From assembly GCA_034440635.1 (NCBI GenBank), contig JAOTON010000896.1:372001-436000 (forward strand): DNA of 64,000 nucleotides. The letters are read 5' to 3'. Both the position numbers and the translations under genes were made by a program. The notes beneath the pieces are model-generated. The model worked only from the letters and a program-made list of their open reading frames with translations, was not told where the DNA came from and did not search any database. Origin of the DNA: Lepas anatifera. Its lineage: Eukaryota > Arthropoda > Thecostraca > Lepadidae. Positions 1-12,800 of this stretch are shown here, one piece after another. Position 1 is the first letter of the stretch; each line of letters begins with the position of its first letter.

Positions 1-924
1 ATTTTGCGCCGGAAAATGTTCATTTTGCTTTCTTTAGGACAAGTAAAAAGGGCTCTAATCGACACTAAATGTATCATTGACCCGAATGAATATCCCGTTA
101 TCATGATCAGTATTTCATATTTACCTAGCTTTTGAACTGAAGAACGTAGAATGCCGAGCTATTGGTAATTATTCTAATAGTTTTCTCATGAAATTTCCCG
201 CGGGTTTCTAGCTGTTTGAGCTCCGGTGATTAATACATTTTTAGAAGTCCACATTTTTTTGTAGCCAATTTGATTCCTGTTTGATTAACTTTGGCAACCT
301 CAATAGTAACCTGTTTAAAACTAGCTGGAGTTAAGGCCCATGTTCACTTTGCAGAATCTGCCCTCCAAATCTGTCAATGTAATTCTGTCGTCAACCCCTT
401 CACATGCTTTGGAAAATTCTAGGACCGCACTGTTTCTGAATTTGTGCATTCTCTGTGCTGTTTTAGTTTTCGTGTTTGATAAGAGACTCATTTCACTCCT
501 CGCTACCCTGGCAGGTTGGCTTATGCCCCCCACTCGACCAGCTCCTACTTTCTATCGCGCGGGGTGAAACCGCCCGTGCACAGGCAGCAGCATTGGACAT
601 GTCTCAGAGGAGATGGCACCTCCCGTAAAATTGGCAGCAATGACCGCTGATCAATTTTGATTTGTGTCTATCTCTTCCATTTGACTTGGCTTACGTATGC
701 CTCAAACGATGCACTGGTGTAATTTTACACCACGATATTATGTATCATCCTCTTGGTCATCAGAGTTTTGCAGTGGTGTTCTTTTAAGGAAGGGAATTCC
801 CAGTGGGATGTTTATTTCCTTCGTTCTACGCGTCAGTCATGTCGTGAAGGCGCTGGTTTTTCTGATGAGACGGTGTCCGGCGTAACTTCGATCGAACGCC
901 TCCATACTGTGCTGGGCTCCATAC
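1..924. other. Upstream intergenic DNA, nothing recognised
   Basis: Moderately AT-rich sequence with only short chance reading frames on both strands. I see no domain, RNA gene, repeat structure or splice-flanked exon that I can support. Confidence 0.5.
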
Positions 925-1290
925 TTACCCATCATCATCCGGGGGCCTGATCGGACCCCCTCGATTTTTCGCGAATGATTCTGAGCCGATTAAAATGAGA
1001 CGCGCGTCGCTTTGCAGGCCTCTAGGGTGATGAGCTGCACAAATTATGACCAAAATTTGACATCAGGTCGAGTCAAGTCAACGAGTTACGACATCATTGC
1101 TAATCCCATGCAAGGCGATTCTGCTCTTCTAAAATGAGCTGACAGAACCAAGGTGTAACTCGGCTTTTAGAGGAGATAGACCAATTTTTCAAACATCATT
1201 CCAAAGCTCGTGAAACGAAAAAATATACGTGCTGTCGTCCATTTTGAGTCAGGTCAATACCAAGGTCACTAATGTTCACGGTTTTCAAAA
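925..1290. mobile_element. Fragment of a GGTCA-rich TTAA-type element
   Basis: Seen: this stretch matches, in inverted orientation, about 56380-56642. Shared landmarks are a G/C-rich end, the string TTTTCGCGAATGATT, CCTCTAGGGTGA, and the pair CTTCTAAAAT / GTGTAACTCGGCTT. The left edge, TTAC at 925, lies where the other copy has a clean TTAA. Inference: a degenerate MITE copy. The right limit is approximate because similarity fades near 1290. Confidence 0.55.
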
Positions 1291-2640
1291 TTGTTTGTGT
1301 CTGTAACTTTTCAACGAAACGAGATACAGTCTTAAATTTGGTAGGTATCATAGTAATAAGCATTGCTAAAGGATTCGAATTATATGCAACATGACCTTGA
1401 AAATTTATCGCAAAAAGGTAGTTCCGTCGGATGTGAACTGCAAGATGTGTATTATCGAATTGTTTTTTTTGCGCCGATTATTGAACCTCATTGTCTTTTA
1501 TTTCTTCATAGTGTCTATTATTATTGTCTTTTGTCCTTGGATTGTATTTTGAAATGATAGATGCCAGGCTAAGTATAGACACATGTCTATTGTGGAGTGT
1601 CCTCAAGCAGTATAATACATAAATAGATAAATATTATTTCATGTTGACCTAAGGTCAAAGTCATAATGTGAACATACGTTGTCATGCCGCATATCATTTG
1701 TATCCTTGGGTCAAGACGAGCACATTGATCTCTCTAGTTTCGTTCTAGGTCTCACGGTTCCTGAATTATGATATATTTTCTAAATTGGTCAAAATTTGAC
1801 CCGTTGTGCCCACTGTGACGTTAAGGGCCAACGAACTTGGTTCAAATTAGGATCCAGCGTAGAAGATGGTAAGGCGCTTCCAGCGCTTTTTATTTATTTA
1901 TTTTTTTTATCGCTTCCCGGTTCCCGAGATCGTAGCGGGGATGTCCGAGCGCACTCCCACCCCCTTAGGCGTTGGTGCGTACGAAAAGAACCCAGATGCT
2001 GCCGGGCAGGGGAAATTAATACTTGGGTAAGGCATGAATTCTTACGCACTGGGCTTTCAAACAATTATCAATTTTCCGCCGTGCGCCATTCTAGAAAATC
2101 TACCCAGCGTGAGAAACACGTGAAATTTTTACGTTTTTCGTAAATATCAAGGAAATCCAATTTGCTTATCGATGTTTTATTTTTCCCTGACAATTCTGCA
2201 ACACTTTCCACAAAAACATCCCCGAATCAAATAACACTTTCATTAATAATTGAATAATTTAAAGCAGTGTTGGAAGTTTCCCCACAATTTCGATGCAGTC
2301 CTATCTTACGTTACGGATTTTTGCACACTTTAAACCAAAAAGTCTGGGGGAAACATAGGGGACTTCGACTGGTTCACCCTGAATGTCTTGGTGACGGTGC
2401 AGCCGCTCTGCTCTGTACGCATCTTAACGTGATGTATTTTGGGGTCGAAATCTTACGCATATGGCCGGAGCTTCCAAATTTTACGCTGTGGTTTCTCGGC
2501 ACAAAACAATAAATCCCCCTGGTGCCGGGTTAATGGGCTGGCCGTACCATTCGCGCTCCCGTGCTCTTGAAACGTTCAGGTCACCCTCTCACCCATTACA
2601 CATCACTTTCCTTCCCCTCCCCAACGGGGAAGTCCCTGAC
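1291..2640. other. Intergenic DNA, nothing recognised
   Basis: No supported gene. The longest frame (1796-2143, 115 codons) has no recognisable motif and is not flanked by convincing splice sites. The stretch grades from AT-rich into the GC-rich region in front of the phafin gene. Confidence 0.5.
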
Positions 2641-3171
2641 ACCCTCCCCGGTCCTATCCCCGGGCCCTGTCACCTATCCCCGGACTGGCGCGGCTGGCTC
2701 CGCCCCTGGCGCGCTGTGGTCTGTCAGGTGTCACGTGCCCAGCTGGTGGGGTAAACAGAGCGGCAGTGAGACTGGGAGCGTTGCACCAGTGTGTCGCCGG
2801 TCCGACCTTGTCGCTGTCGGGCCGAGTCTGTTCCCCCCGGCGGACCCGTCGCGACCGCGGTGTCGCCAGCCCCGGCAGAGCCTCAGCCGGCACGCCGCAG
2901 TGTTGACTCTGAACAGACGTGCGTTGTGTCGGACGGCGGGTGGTCTAGTCTGTTGAGAGTGACGCTCTCGGTTGTAGCGTGAGGTGCAGTACCAACCAGT
3001 GCCGTTAGCCTGTACGGTTGTTGTCCCAGGGACCGCAATCCGCCCTAGTCTCCACAGTACCGGACCGGACAGTGGTTGGACATCGACTCAGTGCAGACCC
3101 AGTGCTGGCCTATCAAAGGCCTCGTGTTGACGCTTGGTTGAATCAGTATTGGTCTGCCGATGACTCGGCGT
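2641..3171 (+). promoter_or_regulatory. GC-rich putative promoter and 5' leader of the phafin gene
   Basis: Base composition turns sharply GC- and CpG-rich about 1 kb before the first coding exon. A GC box (CCGCCC) lies near 2700, an E-box CACGTG at 2732-2737 and a second E-box CAGCTG at 2740-2745. No TATA box is evident. The position just upstream of the gene makes this the best promoter candidate, but no transcription start can be fixed from sequence alone. Confidence 0.4.
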
Positions 3172-3642
3172 TGACCCGGCCTTGCCTCAGTGCTGACCCA
3201 GCCCTGCCTCAGTGCTGACCCAAACTTGCCTCAGTGTTGACCCAACCTTGCCTCAGTGTTGACCCAACCTTGCTTCAGTGTTGACCCAGCCCTGCCTCAG
3301 TGCTGACTGGGTTTAACCCGGTCTTGTCCCAGCGTTGACCCGGACTTGCCTCAGTGTTGACACGGCCTTGCCTCAGTGTTGACACGGCCTTGCCTCAGAT
3401 GTGAACCGGGTGTTGACCCGGCCTTGCCTCAGGGCTGACCCGGCGTTGACCCGGCCTGGCCTCAGGGCTGACCCGGCGTTGACCCGGCCTTGCCTCAGGG
3501 CTGACCCGGCGTTGACCCGGCCTTGCCTCAGGGCTGACCCGGCGTTGACCCGGCCTTGCCTCAGGGCTGACCCGGCGTTGACCCGGCCCTGCCTCAGGGC
3601 TGACCCGGCGCTGACCCCGCCTTGCCCCTGTGCCGACCCGGC
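3172..3642 (+). repeat. Minisatellite (22-bp then 33-bp units) abutting the phafin start codon
   Basis: The left part (about 3172-3400) consists of degenerate units of about 22 bp around TTGCCTCAGTGTTGACCC. From 3412 there are six near-identical 33-bp units (starts 3412, 3445, 3478, 3511, 3544, 3577) and a degenerate seventh ending at 3642, one base before the ATG at 3644. Because 33 is divisible by 3, the array stays open in the phafin frame. From an ATG at 3401 it would encode repeats of CLRADPALTRP joined directly to phafin. The opposite strand is open too, as expected for such a repeat. It could be 5' UTR or a variable N-terminal extension; I favour 5' UTR because phafins begin near the ATG at 3644. 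Confidence 0.8.
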
Positions 3643-3643
3643 G

Positions 3644-3889
3644 ATGGCATCGGCGGCTGACGTCGGCGGTCCGCTGTATGTTACAGTGAACAGTGAGGCC
3701 AATGCCCGCCGGATCGCCATCGTGGAGAGCTGCTTCGGCAGCTCCGGACAGCCCCTGGCCGTGCCCGGCCGCGTGCTGGTCGGCGAGGGCGTGCTCACCA
3801 AGATGTGCCGCAAGAAACCCAAGCCGCGCCAGTTCTTCCTCTGCAACGACATCCTCATCTACGGCAATATCGTCATCAACAAGAAGAAG
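3644..3889 (+). CDS. PLEKHF2: Phafin exon 1 (residues 1-82)
   Basis: Encodes the N-terminus and first half of the PH domain, including SEANARRIAIVESCFG and RQFFLCNDILIYGNIVI. It ends in three lysine codons directly before the donor GTACCA, phase 0. The frame is also open upstream through the minisatellite. Confidence 0.9.
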
Positions 3890-6800
3890 GTACCAGTGCC
3901 AGATAATGTCTGTGAAGCTGTCGGAATTCGTGCTTTGTTGTTACTGCTTGCCCGAAAAACTATGGAAAGGAGTTGCCTTGTTGTCCGCTAGCAAGGATTT
4001 CGATCGGTGGGGATTGTTTTCTATTTTGTTGAATGATCGGTGGGGATTCGAACGAGACAGTTCCCGATGTGGCGATTACGTAAGGAAAAAGCACGGGAAA
4101 GCAGTAATGCAGTAGTCGGAAGGCTGACGTTCCGCGCGATCGGTCGGGGCCCCGAGTCCCTGCAAGTTCCCTGAATAAGATGAAACTCGTTCCCGGGGAA
4201 TCCCTTCCGGCTGGGCAAGAGCTTATGGTGACGCACGACCTCAGTCAGCGAGCGCCTTTAACCTCCAAAATTGTTATTGAGGGAATAGTACCTTGTGAAC
4301 GGCTTAGTTCCAATATTGAATTTCTGCAAATGGAAGTTTCTTACCAGGATATGGTCGGTGCGAGAAGCTCCTTAATCCATTTCTCTGTCTCGGCCAAGGC
4401 CGTTTAAATAATTTTGTAGGCATGTTTTGATCGTCTGTGGCGTCTGGCTTGCCTGATGCCCGGCAGCCAGGCGCCGGTGGGACCGTTCATCCTGTTAGCC
4501 CTGCTAACAAGCTGTTCAACCGCGAGCTATGCCTGGTGCATGCAGTCACCAAACGTGCTAAGGATAGTGACCAGAGTTTGGGGCAAGGCTTATTCTCATT
4601 ATGAACCTATTTTGGGTTTGGATGTGTACAGCTAGACCCCGGGGTTCAGTCGGCTTCTTACACTTTTTTCGCAAATGGTTTCAAGTAGTGGTGGGGATTT
4701 GCCTTCTCACCGAAGTTAAAACAATTCGTTAGATATATATATATATATATATATTTGGGCCAAGTAGTTATCTTTATTCTATTGTAACGCGTGAACTCTA
4801 TGCATTTACTGTTAAGCTCGTTATCAATATCAAGTAGTGGTGGGGGTTTGCCTTCACGAAGTTAAAACAATTGTTAGTATTATATATATATATATATATA
4901 TATATTTAGCAGGCCAAAGTAAAGTTCAATCTTTACTCCTATTGTCACAACAGCGTGAACTCTAATGCATTCTACAACTGTTAAAAGCTCGTTACACAAT
5001 ATCTCGCCTTTCTAGTGGTCTAGTGCGTCTGTTATGACGTGCTGTGCGCCACAAAGAGACTTGCCGTCGTCAGATTTGACCGGGGTGTTTGTTTAAATAT
5101 GAACATCTGCAGCTGCCTCGCGTGGCCTGCGCTGCTGCTGGCTCCTCACAGGACTGCAATGCGCAGGAATACCAGCGATGAATAAGAGTGATTCATAAGA
5201 AGACGATGGGGCCGCGTCAGCGTGGATGATGCTGACGCGGCAGCCGTTGTTGGTTATTCACACTCATGAACGTCGTAGCATACCAGACTGTAAGATTATC
5301 CCACTAAAATTATGCTTATGGGGTGGTTGTTATAAAAGCTGAGCACCTGAGTAAACCTGGTTCTTGGCTTTTAGTCCTACTCAGATTACGCTCAATTCCA
5401 ATCACAGTATGCCTCTGGTGGCCGAGGGTTCGATTTTGGCTACAGGTTACAATACCTTATAAATATAGTGAATTCCTCCGTTTTCCCTTCACCCCAGCTT
5501 GTCGGGCGTCTGTCAGGCCAGTTGGCGGCGGCCGGTGTTGTGCCGCGGCCGCGGGTACGTGCAGGTCGGTGGGAGCCCGCTGTTGGGCGGCCGCTCCGAT
5601 CCAAGGCTGCTGCCGCTGCTGGTACACATTCCAGGTGGCACAGATCCGCCGAAACACGATCCCGAGCTGCCTCCGACCTTCCGCGCCGGTCACGGGACGG
5701 GCCCGCCCCCCCCTCGGCTGACGGCTGCGGGTGGGACACGGCGGCTCAGTGGCTGGGGCCTAACCCGGTGTTGTTGCGGTGGGAAATGACCATTTTAACT
5801 TATGATGTCGTAGTTTTATTTTGCAGCTGGTCGGTTAATGCTGTTATGATAATACGGAAGTTATCGTGCAGTTGGTTGGACAATGCTGTCATGGAGGAAA
5901 ATTCCTCAGAAATGTTCCTAAACTCATTAGTATCAGTTAACAAATACGCACTTTGGACTTCTCGACTTATGTATTGACTTATGCTTACATACTCTGCGCT
6001 TATCAGCTCCTGCAACTGGGCCGAGACTCGACTCGCCAGCTTTGCCAATATAAAGTACCGGTGCTATCTCTTAAAGGGAATGTGGCACCTTGGTCGAATC
6101 CTGGAATTTAGTGTAATCAGGGGTTTCTTAGCCGGAAATCATGAGAACGTCCATGATTTCTCTGAAAAATGGACAATGAGCTCAATATTGTGATTTTTAA
6201 ATTGCTCCTCTAGGGTGAAAAATAAATATCTGCCTCTCGATGCGCCATGATCTGGCAACTACTACCATATTTGATAGGCTTCAAGGGCTTCAATTGGTTG
6301 ATTACTCACCGTGACGTCAGCGCTGTCGTCACAGTAAGAGCTGACAACTGTAGCCGCCTGGCTGGGGAACATTTGGGGTAGATTTCAGGTAGGTTTTTGG
6401 CTTATCTCCACTGAGTTTTTGAGTTTCAAGACAAATGATGTATTGAGTACCGGGTTTTCCGGCATGCTTTACAGCTTGGCTATATCATTAAAAATCACGT
6501 TATAAAGGTGCCACATTCTCTTAAACCTTCGTCGTCACTGGGGAAGGGGTTGTTGCAGCCCACCCCTTCCCCGCGCCAAGGTTTTTGGAACATTGCAAGA
6601 CGTCGTTTAGGTTACAGTCTTCAAACTCTAACTAGCTTTTGAGGCATTTATTGTGTGTGTTTTGCAAAAAAGTACTTTGTTTTTGGATCACTGACCCATT
6701 ACTTCAGAATTTAAGGCATCTGGGGGTCATTTGGACGTCAGGACACGTTTAGACGCGAATACTGGAGACTCACCGCTCCTCTCTATCCATTGTGTTGAAT

Positions 6801-9800
6801 TCGCTCAGAGCTTATGTCGTTGATCTTCCAGGGCCACTTCTGACCTCCAATGACCTTCGCTGACCTTTGTTAGCCTTGCATGACCTCTGCAATAGCTTCT
6901 ATAATAACGGTTAGCTCTTTGACGCAACCAGATTTCAGCAATGAACACATCTTTAATGTTGTTGTTAGTGCTGAATTATAATTCAGCGCCCAAAACTACC
7001 TCCTAGAACTGAAAGCTAAACATATTGGCCTGCTGAATTTGGTCTCTCAGTAATCTTCGGCCCTTGACCCTATCTCTCACGTTACCCAGACGAGTCCCCC
7101 AGGTGTTTGATGAATGGATCAGAGCGCAAATGGCTCTTGATTACGTTGATGACTATATTAATGTGATTTGTGAGCCAAAATTCTGTGCAATAGCAGCCAG
7201 GGCAACACAATTGGTCGTGACAGGCCAAAATCGAGTCTTGAGCTAACTTGGAGGGTGATATGTTGACCTAACTCCATACAAACTGGCATCAATCGCAAGC
7301 TCTCGTGACGAAGAACATGCTGTTTTTCACCGCGAAGCTATACGTCAAGTAGGGGACAAACGCGAGGGAGGAGGGTGGTAACCCCTCCCCTCCCCCTCTT
7401 GTAAGGGTGAAGTTGGCGAAAACCAAAATAAGTGCAAAGGTTAACGTATTTTCTATGAACGGACTGTTTTTGAACGGACGGTTACCTGTTTTTGTTAGGC
7501 TCAAGCTTTTACAAAATCGGATGTGGGTGTGGGTCTGCGTCTGCGCCTGCGTGTGTGTGCGTGTGCGTGTGTTCCGGAGCCGTGGAGTCGGAGTCGGTCG
7601 GAGTCGAAAGTTTTTGGCCGGAGTGGGAGTCGATATAATTTTAGCGGATTCCGACTCCGGACGGGAGTTCAAATTTGTCACGAGTGGTCATGAGTTGCAC
7701 AATGACATAGTCTGGCATGAATGGCACACCAATGAAGCGGATGCAGAGGAACTTAATTCTCTCTCCACGAAATTTCTCACAGCTCCGAGGCGGCCGAGCA
7801 GGGTCAGCACTGCGAAATCTATCAAATTGAATGTATACTTAGGCGCTCTCCATCTTTGCTGTCATTGCGGTCAATAGTGTTCCAAAGAAAGAACATAAAT
7901 TCGTGGCAATAACGGCATTGGCAAACAATTGACTCTTTAACTTTGATTTATTTTTTAGTGTAGGGATAACATTACCCTGATTGCTAAAAAGGGTCAGTCA
8001 TTATACCGTGAAGGCTGAGATCCACTATTGCAGAGGAAATAGAAGAAAATAAACTACCTACTCATTTTTTGGTTCCTTGTTCTGGTAGTCTATTCATACA
8101 TAAGCTTCCATATATTTGGTTGCAGTCAGAACCATAGTCGGAGTCGGAGTCGGAGTCGGTTTTTTAAGGCCGGAGTCGGAGTCGATTCCGATGAAACACT
8201 GCCGACTCCGCAGCACTGGTGTGTACTTGTGCCGGGTTCTACGTGTGTCGGATAACGCAAAGCACGTGTTTAGGTATAAAAACACCCGGGGACACGCAAT
8301 ATCACTATCGAGTTAAAAGAAGTGTATTTACCTAAGAGCAGCGGAATGACACCGTCCGCAACAGAAACATGTGTCAGTACTCATATCACTATGTAAATAC
8401 TTCATTGTCTTCGTCGGTATAATTTAACGCCAGAGTATCGATCTGTACAGAGGTCTAAGTTTATTGATTAATCTAAAATATCGCCCACCGGAACACTGCA
8501 AAACATAAATTAGATTACCGCAAAAGTGCAAGGGTATTAAGCAATGAATATGAAAATATCAAAGCCATTTTATTCGTTAAATTCTTTCGCAACATAGGAT
8601 TCCATCTCGGGTCCAAACAATAACTACAAAGAGATTGCATTTGCTCAAAATTCTTTGGCAAAAATACCTTAAATTGCCGTGGCAGTCTTCTCTAAAGATG
8701 TCATCCTTGACGAAATCCCTTGCATACTGCACACTCAGCGATGTTTGCAGTTGCTGATTGGTGGCACGAGGCGGGACATGCAGTTAGATGAACGCTAGAA
8801 GGGAATAAGATGAAGGTCGTCCTCTAAAAATGTTTCGAATAAACATGAGGTGTATTTTTCGCCTAGCGCCCTTCGAGACAAGTGTGTGAGCATGTCTGTG
8901 TTGGTCAATGAGGGTGGTCACTGGTGACTGCTGTTTAGCAACATGACTTGTGTTCTATCCGTCCCAGTTGATCGGTGTGCGATACAGCAGTGCCTTTTCA
9001 CACAACTCTAATATTCTCTGTTCGACCCCACATAGGCACAGTAGGAAGTCAAAATAGACGAAACATTGCAATATCCTCTCGGGTTGACTTTTTGAAAATA
9101 TCTAATGAGACGGGCACGATTCGATTTTTTACAGTTGATGAATACACGCTCTAGCGAAAGAACACTAAACATTAAACATTAAAAGAACACGGCCAAATCA
9201 ACGCAAATTAGGGTTCCGATCCAGGTACAAAGCTACCCGAAATCTCTGGCCAGAACATTCTGATCCGATCCAAGGATTGACTCAGGTCGGATATCCGTTT
9301 AGGTATTCAGTCAATGACCCACCCCGGACTAGTGGCTTTCTCCGCCCTCGGATGTTTCCAGCTTATTTCTCCCATAGCAACGGCACCGAGTGAATCCCTG
9401 CAAGAGCATATCCGATAAAGTTACTGCTCATCGGTTTTCCTTCGCTGGCAAAGGCCGATCACTGGTTCTCGCCCTACTGCTGGTGTTTTTGGTATATTCA
9501 GTCACGGACCACTGGATATTTAGACAGATCAGCTCTTCCCGATCACACCTCACTCTGCGGCCGCCGTCGCTCCTCCTCTGCATGTACCAGTACCGCCTTG
9601 CAGCGGCGGTGTGTATCTGTACCATCTCTGGCTTCGGCGCTACCTTCGCCGCCCAGAGCGCGGCACAGATCGCTGCCAACCCCGCCGGTGCTGCGGGGTT
9701 GTCCCGGCGGAGATTTGGTATCGGCAGCATCTCTGGCCTCGGTGCGATGTCTTCGCCGTCTCGAGCGCGCGCACCTGGCTGCCAGCGCTCCGTCGACAGC

Positions 9801-12800
9801 GCCGCGCCGTTTTCCGGCGATCGATCGACCGGCTCCCCCGACCAGTTCGATACCAGAGTACCCGTACATGTGACCGCGAATCAGCCGAGAGTGATTGAGT
9901 CTATGTCAGAAGGCAAGGTCGGCTGGTGGGATGTTTCGTTCTCGTACGGGACTGTCCCATTGTCAGCCTCATCTGCTTTTGTTAGCATTTAACACCAAAA
10001 GGGTGCCGCAGCTGCTGTTAGCGATTTTAGACCTTCGCGTGGCGCAATTCTCGTGATTGACATTTTTCTTTAGCCTATCTGCGCGGTGCGCGGTGGTGTA
10101 GCAGTTAGCACGCTCGCTTTCTACGCGTTCGACCCGGGCTGAAGGCCCGACGGATTCCCTGAGCAAGGGGAACGCTGGCTCCCGAGAACACTTTCCAGCA
10201 GGGAAGAAGTTGGCGACGCCGTATGACCCTGGCAGTTGGTACGTCGATAAGCCAAGAAAATGTGGTATTCTAGCCCATCTCCGCTTTAGGTTACAGGCCA
10301 GACTGACGTGATAAAGCTGTGAAATCAGTTCGATTCAACATACACGCCCACTACCAGGCGACCGCTTTCTTAGACGATTGTTTTGTTTCCATATCCGAAA
10401 CGTTTCTTCGGGAATTGTTTTCATTATCGCTCACCGTTGGTGCATTTGCGTTGTGGGAGCGTACAGCTGGCGCCTTTTGTTCTTTATTTGTGGCGCACGC
10501 CAGCATGGACGAACTTTCACCGATCCCCTGCGTTTAGGAAGGTTTAATAGTGGTTATACAAACACGCACAATGTCGGACAGCTTCGAGTAGGTCGCCGGG
10601 AAGATAGGTAAAGGGCCCAAGCAGATACGGGGTAGAGTGTCATGTGCATTCTCCCATTCTTTCCGAAATGATTGTGATTGAGATAAAGATGAAACATTGG
10701 GACTATTCATGGCCTCTGCAGGATTCTGGCATGATCTGATAAACGTTATGCGGTGTTCCTACTTGGATCCTGCGAATGCTTCGTATACCATTACTCACAG
10801 AGTGCAATGGTGCTTCAATTACCTCTGTTATTGTTGATAACCATGGGAAGCTCTCATTTGCCAGTATGTATGGCCTGTGGAATGTGTTCTTATCAAAATG
10901 ACTAACTTTAACTTGTCTACGTAAAATACAGGCAGGAAGCCCACACTCTGCGTCTGTGCGTAACCCCATCATCTTGCATTGGACTCCCCGTTCACTGCCT
11001 GTCCCACCGCAGCCATTCACCAGGGGCCCGGCTGCCATTCTCTGTGTCTCCGCCGTCGGCAGCTGGGCCGCGCCGGCCGTGAGAGTACCACCTGAGTCAG
11101 TCTGGTACACCTGTGCCATTGTCGAAAGGTTCGCGGCAGGTGCAACCCTTATCCGACCACTGCAGCGGCAAATGCGAACTTACGGATGTGGTGGATTCTC
11201 GAAAAAAACATAGTGCCATTTGTGAAAGCAGCAACTCTGTGCAGGAGGTGCGGGGCCGAATGCTGATAATCCTGGGTCGGAAAATAATCGGGGCGCCAGG
11301 GTGCTGCTCTTCCCTATGATCCTGCCAGGCTTTGCGCCCAGCTGGTGATTACTTGCGTCGTGTAATGTCATGTATCGGGACAAACCAGCGTGACAAACGG
11401 TTTTGCCTGTTACGCCGAAGTAGAAGGCCTCGTTTTGTTATCGAGGAATGCGCTTGTGCTGGGAGTAGGTCATAAGAAACGTATCGCGTGCGCCCATGGT
11501 GTCTTATTCTGCTGGTCTCGAGTCCAGACCAAAACCATAGCCGTGTTCACGGCACATGTGTACGGTGTGGATGGTGTATACAGCCAATCAGCGTCGAGCA
11601 GGATTTGAAAATGGGGCGGAGCCAAGCTCGGCTGGAAGTTGGATAGGACGTCATCTCATACTCATGTCTTTACTGTGTTCAGTTGGAGATCATGCAATTC
11701 CGCATCGTACACATGAAGTATTTTACTCAAACGTTGCATCTGTGACAGTCACTACCGTGCTAAATATATAGCGAAGGGACTGCGTCTTCGCTTTACGTTT
11801 TAGCACACGTTTTGTGCTTGTTGTGTTCACAGAGCCTGCACAATGGCCCGACGCCGCAGCGCAGATTGGTGGAGTCTGGGTAGCCTGAGACATGTTTAGT
11901 GTTTACCTCCACAGTGCACACAGGTGCTGTGAACAGGCTCATATTGGCGAAATATTAACATAGATCTTAGATACTCGAGGAGAACGCCCTGACAGTGCTG
12001 TTCTGTATGTCACGGGATTGGCTATAAATGTATTTTTGGAAAATAGACGTGCCGATTTGGTTGTAGTTCGTGCCCGCTTGCGTCTCAAGCATGCTTGATA
12101 CAGCCAGTGAAGCTCAAATGTCCCGCATCGCCGTATGAGTGGCTGCTACTTATGAAGCTGATAGGCTGTATCAAGCACATGGGTGCTAACATTTGTGGAG
12201 TGAGCTACGCGCTACACAGAGGACCCGTGCCATGAGGCTAAGACTGTTGGACTGTGGTCGTCGCGGTGTGCCACCACTCACGGATTTGGTAATCGTGACC
12301 TGTCGGGTAGGAGCCCGCTTGGAGACCGTTTGGAATCTGCCTGCCCCTCCCCCCTGCAGGTGTCTTTTGTCAGTACCACTCTCGATTCGTCGTTAAAACT
12401 CGAAAGGAAAAGACAGAACTGTTATGTTCAATCGAGTATTGTCGCATTTCCATGCCGTATTTGTTTGGATACGGTCGCCGCGCTGCAACCACCTCCCCCG
12501 GCGTGCAGTCGTCACGTGACGCCGCTCTGTGTGTGTGCCGCAGTACAACTGCCAGCACATCCTGCCGCTGGAGGAGGTGAAGCTGGAGTCGCTGGAGGAC
12601 GACGCCCAGTTCCGCAACGGCTGGCTGGTGCGCACCCGCACCAAGTCCTTCGCCGTGTACGCCGCCACCGCCGCCGAGAAGGCCGAGTGGATGGCGCACA
12701 TCAACAAGTGTGTCGACGACCTGCTCAAAAAGAGTGAGTCACCCGCCGGGGTGGGCGCAGGGTTGAAGTGGACGTGCGCAGGTATTAAGCATGTGTTTAT

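Larger units (their letters stand above)
3890..12543 (+). other. Phafin intron 1 (8.65 kb)
   Basis: Bounded by the donor at 3890 and the acceptor ending at 12543. Apart from the repeats listed separately I find no gene inside. The ORFs at 9390-9992 and 5468-5977 fall in GC-rich patches that are open in several frames at once, and they show no family motif. Confidence 0.75.

Noticed and set aside
3373..3858. Minus-strand frame with QGRVNAGSALR repeats
   Set aside because: It is the antisense reading of the 33-bp minisatellite and the phafin exon; the + strand protein is conserved.
5800..6048. 82-codon coiled-coil-like - strand frame
   Set aside because: Short, spanning an imperfect local repeat of GCAG(C/T)TGGT, with no splice or family support.
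9390..9992. 200-codon ORF in intron 1
   Set aside because: GC-rich patch open in several frames on both strands, containing an internal repeat; no splice context or family motif.
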